This document shows positions 43,160 to 52,457 of a DNA stretch of 64,000 nucleotides, piece by piece. The position numbers and the translations under genes are program-made. Source of the DNA: Streptomyces sp. NK15101 (GTDB lineage Bacteria; Actinomycetota; Actinomycetes; Streptomycetales; Streptomycetaceae). The DNA is taken from the NCBI RefSeq assembly GCF_020400725.1, contig NZ_JAINVG010000037.1, positions 1 through 64,000 on the forward strand. The letters run 5' to 3'. The notes under the pieces are model-generated. The model searched no databases and had not been told where the DNA came from. It saw only the letters and a list, made by a program, of their open reading frames with translations. The first letter of the stretch is position 1; the number at the start of each line of letters is the position of its first letter.

Positions 43160-43240
43160 GTCCTGTGCCGAGCGGGGTGTCCGGGGCGCAGGGGCGGGCA
43201 ACACGGCGCCGGGGGCGGGGGCGGTCCGGACGTCCGGATC

Positions 43241-44158
43241 CTAGGGGTCCCGCGTGGCCTCGACGGCGGCGGACAACAGATCGGCGAGATCGTCGACGAC
43301 GGGGTGCGGGACGCGCGGACGGGTGACGGCGAGGACCTCCCGCTCCGGGCGCTCGTCCACGGGAAGGTCTTCGACGCGGGTGAGCGGCCGCGCCGGGTCG
43401 TGCCAGCCGCGGACGACGGAGGCCGGTACGAGGCCGACCGCCAGTCCCTGGGCGATCAGCGCGAGCGCGGTGTGGTAGTCGTCCGTCTCGTACCGCACGG
43501 CCGGGTCGAGGCCGGTGCGATGGGCCCATCGCTGCAGCAGGCGCCGGTCGGCGGTCCCCACGTGCCCGGCCGCCCAGTCGGCTTCGCGACAGTCGTCGAG
43601 CGTGGCGGTGCCGGTGCCGCGTGCTGCCATCAGCCACAGGGGCTCCCTGCCGAGCCCGCGAATCCGGAGATCGGCCGCGCTGGGAGGGTCCTCGGGCAGG
43701 TAGCGGTAGGCCAGCAGCAGATCGATCTCCCCGGACCGCAGGCCCCGCAGACCGTGCACGGGCTCGGTCTCCGTGACGTGGAGGACGACGTCCGGATGGG
43801 CCCGGCGCAGCCTGGCCAGCGCGTTGGGGAGCAGCCGTCCGGCCGCGGTCGCGTAGACGCCGATGCTCAGCTCCGGCGCTCCGGACCGGGCGATGTCGTC
43901 GGCCAGACGCTGGAAGTCCGCCGTGGCGGCCAGGACGCGGGCGGCCGCGTCGGCCAGCGCGCGGCCGCCCGCGGTCGGGGTGACCCCGCCGCCCGGGCGG
44001 CGCGAGAGCAGCTCCGTCCCCACCTGCTGCTCCAGCCGGGCGATGTGCTGGGACACCGCCGAGGGGACGTAGCCCAGCGAGGCCGCCGCGGTGCTCATCG
44101 ACCCGTGCCGCATCACCTCGAGCAGGGTTCGCAGCAGCCGGGGATCGACGCTGTTCAT
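43241..44158 (-). CDS. LysR-family transcriptional regulator
   Basis: ATG at 44158 gives 305 residues. The N-terminal helix-turn-helix is LLRTLLEVMRHGSMSTAAAS followed by YVPSAVSQHIARLEQQVG. The rest is a two-lobed effector-binding domain beginning ELSIGVYATAAGRLLP. It is divergent from the SDR gene at 44226. The 67-base gap carries an inverted repeat at 44166-44179, as expected for a LysR regulator acting on both promoters. Confidence 0.9.
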   Translation of the reverse strand: MNSVDPRLLRTLLEVMRHGSMSTAAASLGYVPSAVSQHIARLEQQVGTELLSRRPGGGVTPTAGGRALADAAARVLAATADFQRLADDIARSGAPELSIGVYATAAGRLLPNALARLRRAHPDVVLHVTETEPVHGLRGLRSGEIDLLLAYRYLPEDPPSAADLRIRGLGREPLWLMAARGTGTATLDDCREADWAAGHVGTADRRLLQRWAHRTGLDPAVRYETDDYHTALALIAQGLAVGLVPASVVRGWHDPARPLTRVEDLPVDERPEREVLAVTRPRVPHPVVDDLADLLSAAVEATRDP

Positions 44159-44165
44159 GATTCGT

Positions 44166-44179
44166 GAAAGCTCGCTTTC
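44166..44179. promoter_or_regulatory. Inverted repeat in the LysR/SDR divergent promoter
   Basis: GAAAGC-TC-GCTTTC is a perfect 14-bp palindrome, 8 bases from the LysR start and 47 bases before the SDR start. LysR sites often contain such dyads. Confidence 0.5.
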
Positions 44180-44225
44180 TTGATCGTCGCTTCCCATGAT
44201 GCCCGGCCGGGGCGAGGCTGTGCCC

Positions 44226-45026
44226 ATGGACAAGAACACGGAGCGGGACGTCCGGGTACCGGTCGCCGTGGTGACCGGCGTGGCCCAGGGCATCGGCCGA
44301 CGAGTGGCCGAAGCGCTGGCAGGCGAGGGGTACGCCCTGGTGCTGGCCGACCTGAAGGAACCGACGGAGACCCTGGCGGCGGTACGGGAGACCGGCGCGG
44401 AGGCGTGCGCGGTGGTCGGCGACGTGGCCTCGGAGGACCACGTGGCCGAACTCGCCGAGCAGGTGCGCGAACGCTTCGGCCGGGTCGACGTACTCGTGAA
44501 CAACGCGGGCGTCTCGCTGCTCACCCCGGCCGAGGACACCACCGCCGAACAGTGGCGGCGCGTCCTGGAGGTCAACCTCACCGGCCCCTTCCTGCTGTGC
44601 CGGGCCCTGGGGAAGCTGATGCTGGACGCGGGCGGCGGCTCGATCGTCAACGTCGCCTCGATCGCGGGGCTGCACGGGATCGCGGACCGGGCCGCGTACA
44701 ACGCGAGCAAGCACGGTCTCATCGGCCTGACCCGGACCCTGGCCGCGGAGTGGGGCGGGCGCGGGATCCGCGTCAACGCCGTGTGTCCCGGCTGGGTCAA
44801 GACCGAGATGGACGCCGAGGACCAGGCCTCCGGCGGCTACACCGACGCCGACATCGTCGAGCGGGTGCCCATGGCCCGGTTCGCCGCACCCGAGGACATC
44901 GCCCAGGCCGTCGCCTTCCTGGCCGACCCCGCCCGCAGCGGCTTCGTCAACGGCGTCGCGATGCCGGTGGACGGGGGCTGGACCGCGGACGCGAGCTGGA
45001 ACTCGCTCCGGACGCGGAAGCGCTGA
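44226..45026 (+). CDS. Short-chain dehydrogenase/reductase
   Basis: ATG at 44226 gives 266 residues. VVTGVAQGIGRRVAEALAG is the cofactor loop, NNAGVSLL the NAG motif, and the catalytic Ser is in NVASIAGLHG with Tyr-x3-Lys as YNASK. It ends with the typical FVNGVAMPVDGGW. Asp in VLADLKEPTE suggests NAD preference. The divergent LysR gene is the probable regulator. Substrate unknown. Confidence 0.9.
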   Translation: MDKNTERDVRVPVAVVTGVAQGIGRRVAEALAGEGYALVLADLKEPTETLAAVRETGAEACAVVGDVASEDHVAELAEQVRERFGRVDVLVNNAGVSLLTPAEDTTAEQWRRVLEVNLTGPFLLCRALGKLMLDAGGGSIVNVASIAGLHGIADRAAYNASKHGLIGLTRTLAAEWGGRGIRVNAVCPGWVKTEMDAEDQASGGYTDADIVERVPMARFAAPEDIAQAVAFLADPARSGFVNGVAMPVDGGWTADASWNSLRTRKR

Positions 45027-45072
45027 GGGCGAGTCGTGATGCGCGTCACCGTCCGGGCGCTTCGGGTCGGAC

Positions 45073-45792
45073 ATGCGCGATCATGATCGGATGGACGCCC
45101 GTTTCCCCGGCATCGCAGAGCTGACCGAAGTCCCGCCCGTGGCGGTCGTGGTCGACGTCATGCGCGCTTTCACGGTGGCTGCCTGGGCCTTCGCCCGGGG
45201 GGCGGAGAAGATCGTCCTCGCCGAGTCGCCGGACGAAGCCCTGGCGCTCAAGGCTCGCCATCCGGGATGGGTCGCCCTCAAGGACGGCCCGCCGGCGCCC
45301 GGGTTCGACGCGGTCAACTCGCCGGGCCTGCTGCGGTCCGTCGACCTCGGCGGGCGGACCGTCGTGCAGAAGACCACGGCGGGGACGGTCGGCGCCCTCG
45401 CGGTCAAGGACGCGCCGCTGGTGCTGTGCGCGAGCTTCGTGGTGGCGGAGGCGACGGCCCGGCTCCTGCGGACGCGCGGGTGCGACAACGTCACGTTCGT
45501 GGTCACGGGCGAGAACGGGCAGGCCGACGAGGATCTGGCGTGCGCTCAGTACATCGCCCGCAGGGCCGCCGGGGACGGGGTGGACGCGGCCGGGTTCCTC
45601 GGCCGCGCCGGCCGGTCGCGTGCCGCTGCCGAGCTGGTCCAGGGCGTGCGCAGAGGAGCCCACCCCGATGACGTCGCCCTCTGTCTCGAACTCGACCGGT
45701 TCCCCTTCGCCATGGTGGCGGCCCCGGAGGACTCGCTCATGGTCCTGCGTTCCTGCGCCGTGCCCTCGCCGGCCGGCGAGGCTCCCACCTGA
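45073..45792 (+). CDS. ComB-like 2-phosphosulfolactate phosphatase family protein
   Basis: 239 residues if ATG 45073 is used; ATG 45091 is an equally weak alternative, since neither has a good ribosome-binding site. VVVDVMRAFTVAAWAFARGA, VQKTTAGTVGAL and TGENGQADEDLACAQYIARR are the conserved blocks of the ComB family. ComB acts in coenzyme M synthesis in methanogens; in actinobacteria the substrate is unclear because the rest of that pathway is absent. No operon partner is evident. Confidence 0.85.
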   Translation: MRDHDRMDARFPGIAELTEVPPVAVVVDVMRAFTVAAWAFARGAEKIVLAESPDEALALKARHPGWVALKDGPPAPGFDAVNSPGLLRSVDLGGRTVVQKTTAGTVGALAVKDAPLVLCASFVVAEATARLLRTRGCDNVTFVVTGENGQADEDLACAQYIARRAAGDGVDAAGFLGRAGRSRAAAELVQGVRRGAHPDDVALCLELDRFPFAMVAAPEDSLMVLRSCAVPSPAGEAPT

Positions 45793-45899
45793 CCGCCGAT
45801 GAGGCCGGACTCCCGCGCGACGGTCCACGACGCCGTGTGTCAGTACCGCCTGCCAGGATGCACGGACGACCTCCACCGGCCACTCGTCCACCGACCACG

Positions 45900-46207
45900 A
45901 CGACCGGCCGCGTGCCCGACCGGTCAGCTGCAAGGTGCCGCTCTTCCTCACCGTCACCCGGATCAGTGGTGAGGGCGAACACACCGACGTCTCGCTCTGG
46001 TACCTCTTCGACGCCGACACCATCACTTCCTATGACGAGGACGAGTTCGACGCGATCCGGTGGTTGACCGTCGAGCAGGTGATCGAGGAACCGGGTGAAT
46101 CGCTCGACCCCCATGTGCACCGCTTCACCCACAAGCTGCGGCACGCCCGGGCCGCAAGGCACGACGGACGGCCTCGCCGGCGGCACGACGGACGGCCTCG
46201 CCGGTGA
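45900..46207 (+). pseudogene. 5'-truncated NUDIX hydrolase remnant
   Basis: From about 45935 the frame reads PLFLTVTRISGEGEHTDVSLW, then SYDEDEFDAIRWLTVEQV and DPHVHRFTHKLRHA, the C-terminal half of a streptomycete NUDIX protein. The NUDIX box GX5EX7REUXEEXGU is absent, so hydrolase activity is lost. The end is extended by a 24-bp tandem duplication that adds RHDGRPRR twice. Upstream 140 bases show no frame. Confidence 0.65.
46158..46205. repeat. 24-bp tandem duplication
   Basis: Two copies, 46158-46181 and 46182-46205, differ only in the last base. They lie at the 3' end of the NUDIX remnant and keep the frame (8 residues each). Replication slippage is the simplest explanation. Confidence 0.85.
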
Positions 46208-46359
46208 TCCGCGGTCTCGCCCCCCCCTGCGCGTGCCGGACCGACGCCCGACCGGGCCGGAACTCGTCACGTCCGCGGAAGGAACCCCGGGCCGTCCCGA
46301 ACGCGTTCACGGCCGACGGATAGATTGCCGATCGACGAAAGAACCGATCGGAGAGCCGT

Positions 46360-46917
46360 GTGAGCGTCGTACTGTCCGTGGACTCGACCGAGGTCCTGCC
46401 CGCCCTGAGACTGCGCGCCTGGCAGCTCGACGACGCCGAGGCCCTCGTGGCCGCGCATCGGGACCCCGCCCTGCGCCGCTGGCTCACGACCGTGATCGAC
46501 GGCGAGGCCGACGCCCGCCGTTGGATCGACGGCCAGCGCCAGGGCTGGGCCGCCGGGACCCGCTTCGGCTTCGCCGTCCTGGCGGACGACGGCGCGGGCT
46601 TCGGCCCGCCGGTCGGCCATGTGGGCGTGAGGCTCAACGACGACGGCGCCGCGGAAGTGGGCTACTGGACAGCGGCCGAGGCGCGTGGACGGGGCCTGGC
46701 GTCCCGCGCCCTGGAGGCGGCCGTCCGGTGGGTCCTGACCGAGGGGTCCGCACTGCCGGTGGCGCGGCTCGAGCTCTTCCACGCGGTGGACAACTCCGCG
46801 TCGTGCCGCGTGGCCGATCGATGCGGCTTCGACCTCGAAGCGGTCCTGCCCGCCCAGCCTCCCGTGTTCCCGACCGAGGGGCATCTGCACGTCCGCGGCA
46901 AGTCCGTCCGGTCCTGA
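46360..46917 (+). CDS. GNAT-family (RimJ/RimL-like) N-acetyltransferase
   Basis: GTG at 46360 follows GGAGAG, giving 185 residues. LRLRAWQLDDAEALVAAHRD is the start of a RimL-type GNAT fold. The acetyl-CoA loop is in VGYWTAAEARGRGLASRALE (about 94-113), and RLELFHAVDNSASCRVADR is the C-terminal Asn-x-x-S motif. Target unknown. It is the only intact gene among three fragments in 45.9-47.6 kb. Confidence 0.88.
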   Translation: MSVVLSVDSTEVLPALRLRAWQLDDAEALVAAHRDPALRRWLTTVIDGEADARRWIDGQRQGWAAGTRFGFAVLADDGAGFGPPVGHVGVRLNDDGAAEVGYWTAAEARGRGLASRALEAAVRWVLTEGSALPVARLELFHAVDNSASCRVADRCGFDLEAVLPAQPPVFPTEGHLHVRGKSVRS

Positions 46918-46924
46918 GGAACGC

Positions 46925-47104
46925 GGCAGCCCCCGACTCGGCGCTCAACGCCACCCGGAAGCGGCACCCGCCGCACTGCTCGTCGTACCACTCGCCCCGA
47001 TGATCGGGAGTTCCGGTCGGCCGGTTGAGCAGCCGCAGCCGCCGCTCGCGCACTTCGTGGTTGCAACCGCGGTCGTCGCCCGTCCAGGGCCCGCCTGCCT
47101 TCAT
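46925..47104 (-). pseudogene. N-terminal fragment of a DUF3027-like protein
   Basis: ATG at 47104 follows GGAGG. The first 50 residues (GPWTGDDRGCNHEVRERRLR, then GEWYDEQCGGCRFRVALS) resemble the start of a small cysteine-bearing actinobacterial protein of the DUF3027 type. The similarity ends near 46930, and the frame then runs antisense to the acetyltransferase gene. The second half of the domain is missing, so the gene is broken. Confidence 0.5.
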
Positions 47105-47124
47105 CCGTCCTCCGCCCCGCCCCG

Positions 47125-47550
47125 TCACCCCGGGAACGCCGGTGCCAGCGCCGCCGTCATCAGGCGCTTCGGGACTCGGCGAGCGCGGTCTCCCGCGGGG
47201 TGGCGAGGCCGAGGGCGTACTCGTGCCAGGGCGCGTCGGCGGGGGCGCCCGCGACGCGTTTCTTGTAGACGACCCGGGTCTCGTCGGGGGAGAGGGAGGG
47301 GCACTCGACGTTCTGGTGGAGCGTGGTGACGGTGCGGGCCCCAGGCCATGCTGCGGAAGACGATCCGGCGGCCGGCGCCGGTCGCGAGCGGGACCGGCCC
47401 GGGCGCGACCGCGGGGCCACCCGTCCGCGGGCGGTCCTTCTCGGCGGCCCGGCCGGCCGCGTGCAGCAGCGACGCGGCGGCCACACCGCCGAGGAGGGCG
47501 ATCGCCGCGAGCAGGACGAACAGTTTGCCGGGCAGGTTCGTACGGGTGAT
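47125..47550 (-). pseudogene. TolB-like beta-propeller protein gene with internal deletions
   Basis: The minus strand starts near 47550 with a signal-anchor RTNLPGKLFVLLAAIALLGG and AVAPGPVPLATG, then IVFRSMAWGP. Sequence jumps there to VTTLHQNVECPSLSPDETRV in another frame, which belongs to the far end of the propeller. A third scrap near 47125-47160 reads RLMTAALAPAF, the C-terminus. Most blades are deleted. The expected start codon reads ATC. The intact family is a membrane-anchored TolB-like protein of unknown role. Confidence 0.7.
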
Positions 47551-47661
47551 TCCTCCGAAGCCGTGCCAGAGGGCCGGGGCGGCCCGCGCCGGGCGCGGCC
47601 CGCCTCCTGGTGGCACGCTGAAAGGAGGAGGATCCGCGCCGCCGAGCCCCGGGAGGATCGG

Positions 47662-49140
47662 ATGGGACGTGACGTCCCTGCCCTGACGTTCACCCGTGAC
47701 GACCGTCGCCGTTTCCGTGACAGGACGCACGCCTCCCTCGACGTCTTCGCCCGGATGCTGCGCGAGGCGCGTTTCGACGCGGACTGGCCGCGGGTCGGCC
47801 TCGAGATCGAGCTGAACCTCGTCGACGGGACCGCCAGACCCGCCATGCGCAGCACCGAAGTCCTGGAGGCCATCGCCGACCCCGCCTGGTCGAGCGAGCT
47901 GGGCCGGTTCAACCTGGAGATCAACATCCCGCCCCGCCGTCTCACCGAGGGCGGCCCCGACACCTGGGAAGAGGAGATCCGCAACGCCCTGAACCACGCC
48001 GAGGAGAAGGCCGCCTCCATCGGCGCGCACCTGGTCATGATCGGGACCCTTCCGACGCTCGAACGCGAGGACGTGAACCGCGGCGCGCTCTCCGAGAACC
48101 CGCGCTACCACCTCCTCAACGACCAGATCTTCGCGGCACGGGGCGAGGACCTCCTCATCGAGATCGACGGGGTGGAACGGCTGCGGACCTACGCGGACAC
48201 CATCACGCCCGAAGCGGCCTGCACCAGCACCCAGTTCCACCTCCAGGTCGCGCCCGAACAGTTCGCCGCGTACTGGAACGCCGCGCAGGCCATCGCCGGC
48301 GTCCAGGTCGCGCTGGCCGCGAACTCGCCCTTCCTCTTCGGCAGGGAACTGTGGAGCGAGACCCGCATCCCGCTGTTCGAGCAGACCACGGACACCCGGC
48401 CTGACGAGATCAAGGTCCAGGGGGTGCGGCCCCGCGTGTGGTTCGGCGAGCGCTGGATCACCAGCGTCTTCGACCTCTTCGAGGAGAACACCCGCTACTT
48501 CCCGGCGCTCCTGCCGCTCTGCGAGGACGAGGACCCCGAGGAGACCCTCGACCGCGGCGAGATCCCGCATCTGGCCGAACTCACCCTCCACAACGGCACG
48601 GTCTACCGCTGGAACCGCCCCGTCTACGCGGTCGTCGACGGGGTCCCGCACCTCCGCGTCGAGAACCGGGTGCTGCCCGCCGGGCCGACCGTGGCCGACG
48701 TGATGTCGAACGGCGCCTTCTACTACGGTCTCGTCCGCGCCCTGGTCGACGAGGACCGGCCGGTGTGGACCCGGATGTCCTTCGCGGCCGCCGAGGAGAA
48801 CCTGCACACGGCGGCACGACGCGGCATCGACGCCGAACTCTTCTGGCCCGGCACGGGCCAGGTTCCCGCCACCGAACTGGTCCTGCGCCGGCTCCTCCCG
48901 CTCGCCCACCGGGGCCTGGAAGCCCTGGGACTGGACACGCAGTGGCGTGAACCGCTGCTCGGCATCGTCGAACAGCGCTGCGTCGCCGCCCGCAACGGCG
49001 CCGTGTGGCAGGCGGAGACGTTCCACCACCTCCACGACGTCGTCCACCTCGACCGGTCCGCGGCCCTGCGCCGTATGACCGGCCAGTACATCGACTTCAT
49101 GCACCTCAACGCCCCGGCCCACACCTGGCCGGTGGAGTGA
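47662..49140 (+). CDS. Glutamate-cysteine ligase superfamily protein (GCS2 type)
   Basis: ATG at 47662 follows GGGAGG, giving 492 residues. VGLEIELNLVDGTARPA is the metal- and glutamate-binding start of the GCS2 fold. GRFNLEINIPPRRLTEGG, ACTSTQFHLQVAPEQF and AANSPFLFGRELW follow. These enzymes join an amino group to a glutamate gamma-carboxylate with ATP. In actinobacteria, which use mycothiol, the product is uncertain. The N-terminal coding part replaces part of the old TolB region, so the deletions there reach almost to this gene. Confidence 0.88.
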   Translation: MGRDVPALTFTRDDRRRFRDRTHASLDVFARMLREARFDADWPRVGLEIELNLVDGTARPAMRSTEVLEAIADPAWSSELGRFNLEINIPPRRLTEGGPDTWEEEIRNALNHAEEKAASIGAHLVMIGTLPTLEREDVNRGALSENPRYHLLNDQIFAARGEDLLIEIDGVERLRTYADTITPEAACTSTQFHLQVAPEQFAAYWNAAQAIAGVQVALAANSPFLFGRELWSETRIPLFEQTTDTRPDEIKVQGVRPRVWFGERWITSVFDLFEENTRYFPALLPLCEDEDPEETLDRGEIPHLAELTLHNGTVYRWNRPVYAVVDGVPHLRVENRVLPAGPTVADVMSNGAFYYGLVRALVDEDRPVWTRMSFAAAEENLHTAARRGIDAELFWPGTGQVPATELVLRRLLPLAHRGLEALGLDTQWREPLLGIVEQRCVAARNGAVWQAETFHHLHDVVHLDRSAALRRMTGQYIDFMHLNAPAHTWPVE

Positions 49141-49164
49141 CCGGCGCGGGCCGCGGCCGCCCGG

Positions 49165-49626
49165 TCAGCCGCCGATCCGTGCGAGGACGCTCGGACCGAG
49201 GTGCTCGGCGACGACGCTCAGCGCGGCCTTGACCTCGTCCAGTCGCGAGGGGTCCTCCAGTACGAGTGCGAGAACGCCGTCGACGTCGGCGGAGCGGACC
49301 TCCGCGACGCGGGGGGAGGTGGTCCGTGAGGGGGTGATGAGGGTGCGCCGGCGGTCGGACGGGTCGGTGCGGGACTCGACCGCGCCGGCTTCGCGCAGGC
49401 GGGCGACACAGGCGGAGACCTTGCTCTGGGGGAACCCCGTCCTCGCCGCGATGTCCTTGACGGAGGTGCCGGGATGCGCCTTGACGTCGGCCGCGACGAT
49501 GATCACCGACTGCGTGCTCGTTCCGTGGGCGCCGATGCCCCCGGTGGGGATGGAGGCCTCGCCGAGCTTCATCAGGGTACGGCCCAGCAGGGCCAGATCC
49601 ATGCCGTTCATCAGCACAAGGTACAT
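49165..49626 (-). CDS. MarR-family transcriptional regulator
   Basis: ATG at 49626 gives 153 residues; ATG 49611 is an alternative. The winged helix covers TSVKDIAARTGFPQSKVSACVARLREAG with the wing TDPSDRRRTLITPS. It is divergent from the alpha/beta hydrolase gene at 49717. The 90-base gap, and the first codons of this gene, contain the five-unit GATGCATC array, the probable operator for both genes. Confidence 0.85.
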   Translation of the reverse strand: MYLVLMNGMDLALLGRTLMKLGEASIPTGGIGAHGTSTQSVIIVAADVKAHPGTSVKDIAARTGFPQSKVSACVARLREAGAVESRTDPSDRRRTLITPSRTTSPRVAEVRSADVDGVLALVLEDPSRLDEVKAALSVVAEHLGPSVLARIGG

Positions 49627-49683
49627 CGTCCAAGATGCATCCCTAGAGATGCATCGGTCTTGATGCATCGGAAGTGATGGATT
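49620..49683. promoter_or_regulatory. Five-unit GATGCATC operator array, 14-bp period
   Basis: GATGCATC occurs exactly at 49634, 49648 and 49662. Degenerate copies (6 of 8 bases) lie at 49620 (GGTACATC) and 49676 (GATGGATT). All starts are 14 bp apart with 6-bp spacers. The array covers the whole control region between the MarR and hydrolase genes. Confidence 0.75.
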
Positions 49684-49716
49684 AATGTGGAGTCACCACC
49701 CGGCGAAGGAGAACCC

Positions 49717-50547
49717 ATGCCGACCACCGGCCTGCTGCCCGTCGACGGCGCCACCCTCTACTTCGAGCGGCGCGGAACCGGCCCGCTCCTGCTCATCGCG
49801 CAGAGCGGCGAAGGCGACGCCCGGCGCACCACCGACCTCGTCGACGCCCTGGCCGACGACTTCACCCTGATCACCTACGACCGCCGGGGCCTGTCCCGCA
49901 GCACCCTCGACGACCCCGCCCGGCCGGTGGCCATGGCCGACCACGCCGACGACGCCCACCGTCTCCTGGCGCACGTGGCCGACGGCCCCGCCCTCATGCT
50001 CGGCTGCAGCTTCGGCGCGGTGATCGGACTGCACCTGGCCGCCGAGCACGGCGACCAACTCGACACCCTGATCGCCCACGAGCCCGTGGCCCCCTGGCTG
50101 CTCGACGCGGAAGCCGACTCCCACCGCCGCGAACTGGCCGGACTGCAGGACCTGTTCGCCACGGGCGGGCTGTCCGCGGCCCTCCCGGCCATCGCCAGGT
50201 CCCTCGGCATCGACCCGGCCCACCCCGACACCGAGCCCGACCTGACCCCGCAGCCGATGGACGAACAGCGCCGGAGCAACTTCGTCCGCTTCATCACCGA
50301 CGAGTTCACCACGCTGCGCACCGACCCCGGCTGCCGCGACCGCCTCGGCGACACCGCGACCCGCATCCTGCCGGCCACCGGGCGTACCACCCCGACGACG
50401 GTCTTCGACCACCAGGCGGCGCACCGCCTGGCCGCGCTGCTCGACCGGCCGGTCATCGGCTTCCCCGGCGGGCACAACGGCAACACCACGCACCCGCGGG
50501 CCTGGGCGGCACGGCTCCGCACCACCCTGCGCGCACACATCCGGTGA
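49717..50547 (+). CDS. Alpha/beta hydrolase
   Basis: ATG at 49717 follows AAGGAG, giving 276 residues. The nucleophile elbow is LGCSFGAVIGL (Cys-Ser-Phe in place of the usual His-Ser-x), with Ser at about 101. YDRRGLSRST is the family loop and FPGGHNGNTTHP holds the likely catalytic His. No signal peptide. It is divergent from a MarR gene and shares its operator array, so it is probably induced by the compound it breaks down. Confidence 0.88.
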   Translation: MPTTGLLPVDGATLYFERRGTGPLLLIAQSGEGDARRTTDLVDALADDFTLITYDRRGLSRSTLDDPARPVAMADHADDAHRLLAHVADGPALMLGCSFGAVIGLHLAAEHGDQLDTLIAHEPVAPWLLDAEADSHRRELAGLQDLFATGGLSAALPAIARSLGIDPAHPDTEPDLTPQPMDEQRRSNFVRFITDEFTTLRTDPGCRDRLGDTATRILPATGRTTPTTVFDHQAAHRLAALLDRPVIGFPGGHNGNTTHPRAWAARLRTTLRAHIR

Positions 50548-50619
50548 CGACCCCTCGGGTTCGGCGGCCGTCGTCCGCCTTGGGGAAGGAGCGGGTTCTC
50601 AGAGACGGCTTTTCAGTTC

Positions 50620-50955
50620 TCAGAGGCGGCCCTCCAGGAACTCCCGGAGCCCGACGCTCGTGGCCCCCGTACCCTGTGCCACCGCCTGCCCGTCCTTCAG
50701 CAGGACGTAGGACGAGGCTCCGGTGATCCCGTACCGCTCGGTTGCGGCCGGACAGCGCGTGATGTCGATGCGGACGGCCGTCAGACGGCCCGCGTACTCG
50801 TCGGCGATGGCGCCGACGACGAGGTCCATCGCCCGGCTGGGCTCGATCGCCTTGGGCCACGTTCCGATGAAGTACGCGAGGACCGGGCCTTCGCTCATCC
50901 TGAGGATGAAATCGAATTCCGCGTCCTCACGGGGGCGGTGAACCCGCTTCGCCAT
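50620..50955 (-). CDS. Thioredoxin-fold protein lacking the CxxC motif
   Basis: ATG at 50955 follows AGGAG, giving 111 residues. VLAYFIGTWPKAIEPSRAMD occupies the place where thioredoxin has WCGPC; both cysteines are replaced. AVRIDITRCPAATERYGITG and SSYVLLKDGQAV keep the fold, including a TGASS stretch in place of the cis-Pro loop. Redox catalysis through two cysteines is impossible, so a binding or adaptor role is likely. Similar proteins are common in streptomycetes. Confidence 0.8.
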   Translation of the reverse strand: MAKRVHRPREDAEFDFILRMSEGPVLAYFIGTWPKAIEPSRAMDLVVGAIADEYAGRLTAVRIDITRCPAATERYGITGASSYVLLKDGQAVAQGTGATSVGLREFLEGRL

Positions 50956-51128
50956 GGAAGCTCCTGCTCTCGCTCTTCGTCTTTCCCGCCCATCATCTCC
51001 CGCGCGGCGCGGCGACCGGTCACGGAGCACGCCACGCGCGCCGGACCGCCCCGGCAACGTGCCGCGTGCCGCGTGCCGTCCGACGACGCACACGGTCTGG
51101 AGCTGCGGCACGCGTCCGCACCGGCAGC

Positions 51129-52210
51129 TCAGCCCGCCGTGCGAGACGTCACCGAGGGCAGGTAGCGCGGCGCGCGCCGGGCGTCGAGCCGCTGCTCGAC
51201 CGCGGCACCCAGCGACAGCAGTTCGGCGTCCTGGTGGTCGCCGGTCGTCGGGAGCAGGCCGACCGGCAGTTCGCCGACGAATCCGGCGGGTACGGACAGC
51301 GACGGGCAGCCGGCGACGGCGGCCGGGGTGGAAGACGGGATCACGTCGTTGTCGCCCCGCACGCGGTCGGTCGTCCAGGCGGGCGGGTTCGTCGGAGAGG
51401 CGATGGCGTCCAGGCCGTGGGCGGCCATGGTCTCGTCGACGGAACGCCGGGACAGGTCCTTCAGCTCGGCGCGCATGGCCCGATGGCACGGGTCCGTGGT
51501 CGACGGCGCGGCGAGGGCCTGCTCGAACAGTTCCTGGCCGGCGAAGCAGGATCGTTCGGCCGGGTGCGTACGGTTGAACTCGATCAGGCCGGCGAGGTCG
51601 CGGGGCCCGTTGCGGGAGGCCAGGTAGGCGTCGATGTCCCGGTGGAACTCGCTCAGCAGGGCGGGGAACTCGAGTTCGGCGAGCCTGGCCTGGTACGGGG
51701 GCGTCACCTCGACGACCTGGGCACCGGCTGCGCGAAGCCGTGCCGCGGTCCGGGTCATCAGGGCGTCCACGTCGGTGCCGAGCGAGGGAAGCCGCCACAG
51801 GCCGATCCGCTTGCCGCGCAGGGAACCGGGGCGCGCGAGCGCCTCCGGGAAGCCGAGGGCACTGCCGGCGTCCGCGGCGTCGTGACCGCTGAGCACCGAG
51901 AAGGTGATCACCGTGTCGACGACGTTGCGTGCCAGGGGGCCGGCCGTGTCCTGCTCGGCGGAGACGGGGACGACGCCCGACTGGCTCACCAGTCCGAGGC
52001 CGGGCTTGTGGCCGACGACCCCGTTCATGCCGGCCGGACACACGATGGAGCCGTCCGTCTCGGTGCCGATGGCCACCTGCGCCAACGAAGCGGCGACGGC
52101 GGCGGCCGAACCGGAGGACGATCCGCACGGATTGCGGTCCAGGACGTAGGGGTTGTGCGTCTGCCCGTCGACCGCCGACCAGCCCGATGTCGGTTTCGCC
52201 GCGCGGAGGA
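51129..52210 (-). pseudogene. N-terminally truncated amidase-signature enzyme
   Basis: Family similarity begins abruptly near 52205 with KPTSGWSAVDGQTHNPYVL and then runs intact: RNPCGSSSGSAAAVAASL (cis-Ser), TETDGSIVCPAGMNGVVG (Ser nucleophile), then VSQSGVVPVSAEQDTAGPLA to the C-terminus. The first 150 or so residues, which include the catalytic Lys, are missing. The open frame upstream to 52304 is Arg-rich and unrelated. Without the Lys of the Ser-Ser-Lys triad the product would be inactive. Confidence 0.78.
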
Positions 52211-52457
52211 AACCCCGCCGGCCGACCGGAGCCGACCGGACGGGCGCGACTCGCCATGACCGAACCCGCCCTCCCCTTCTCGTCCTGTAGGGCCGCCCAC
52301 GCACACGAAGTCAAGCAACCGGGCATCCGTGAAAGGACGTTCGGACCGATGACGGCGACCGTCGGCGGTTTCAGCGGCTGTGGGCCGGTGAAGGACATGT
52401 CTGGTGTCCGGGGAAACAAGGGGCGCCGTTGGGCGAACGAGGGGCTGGTGACCTGCC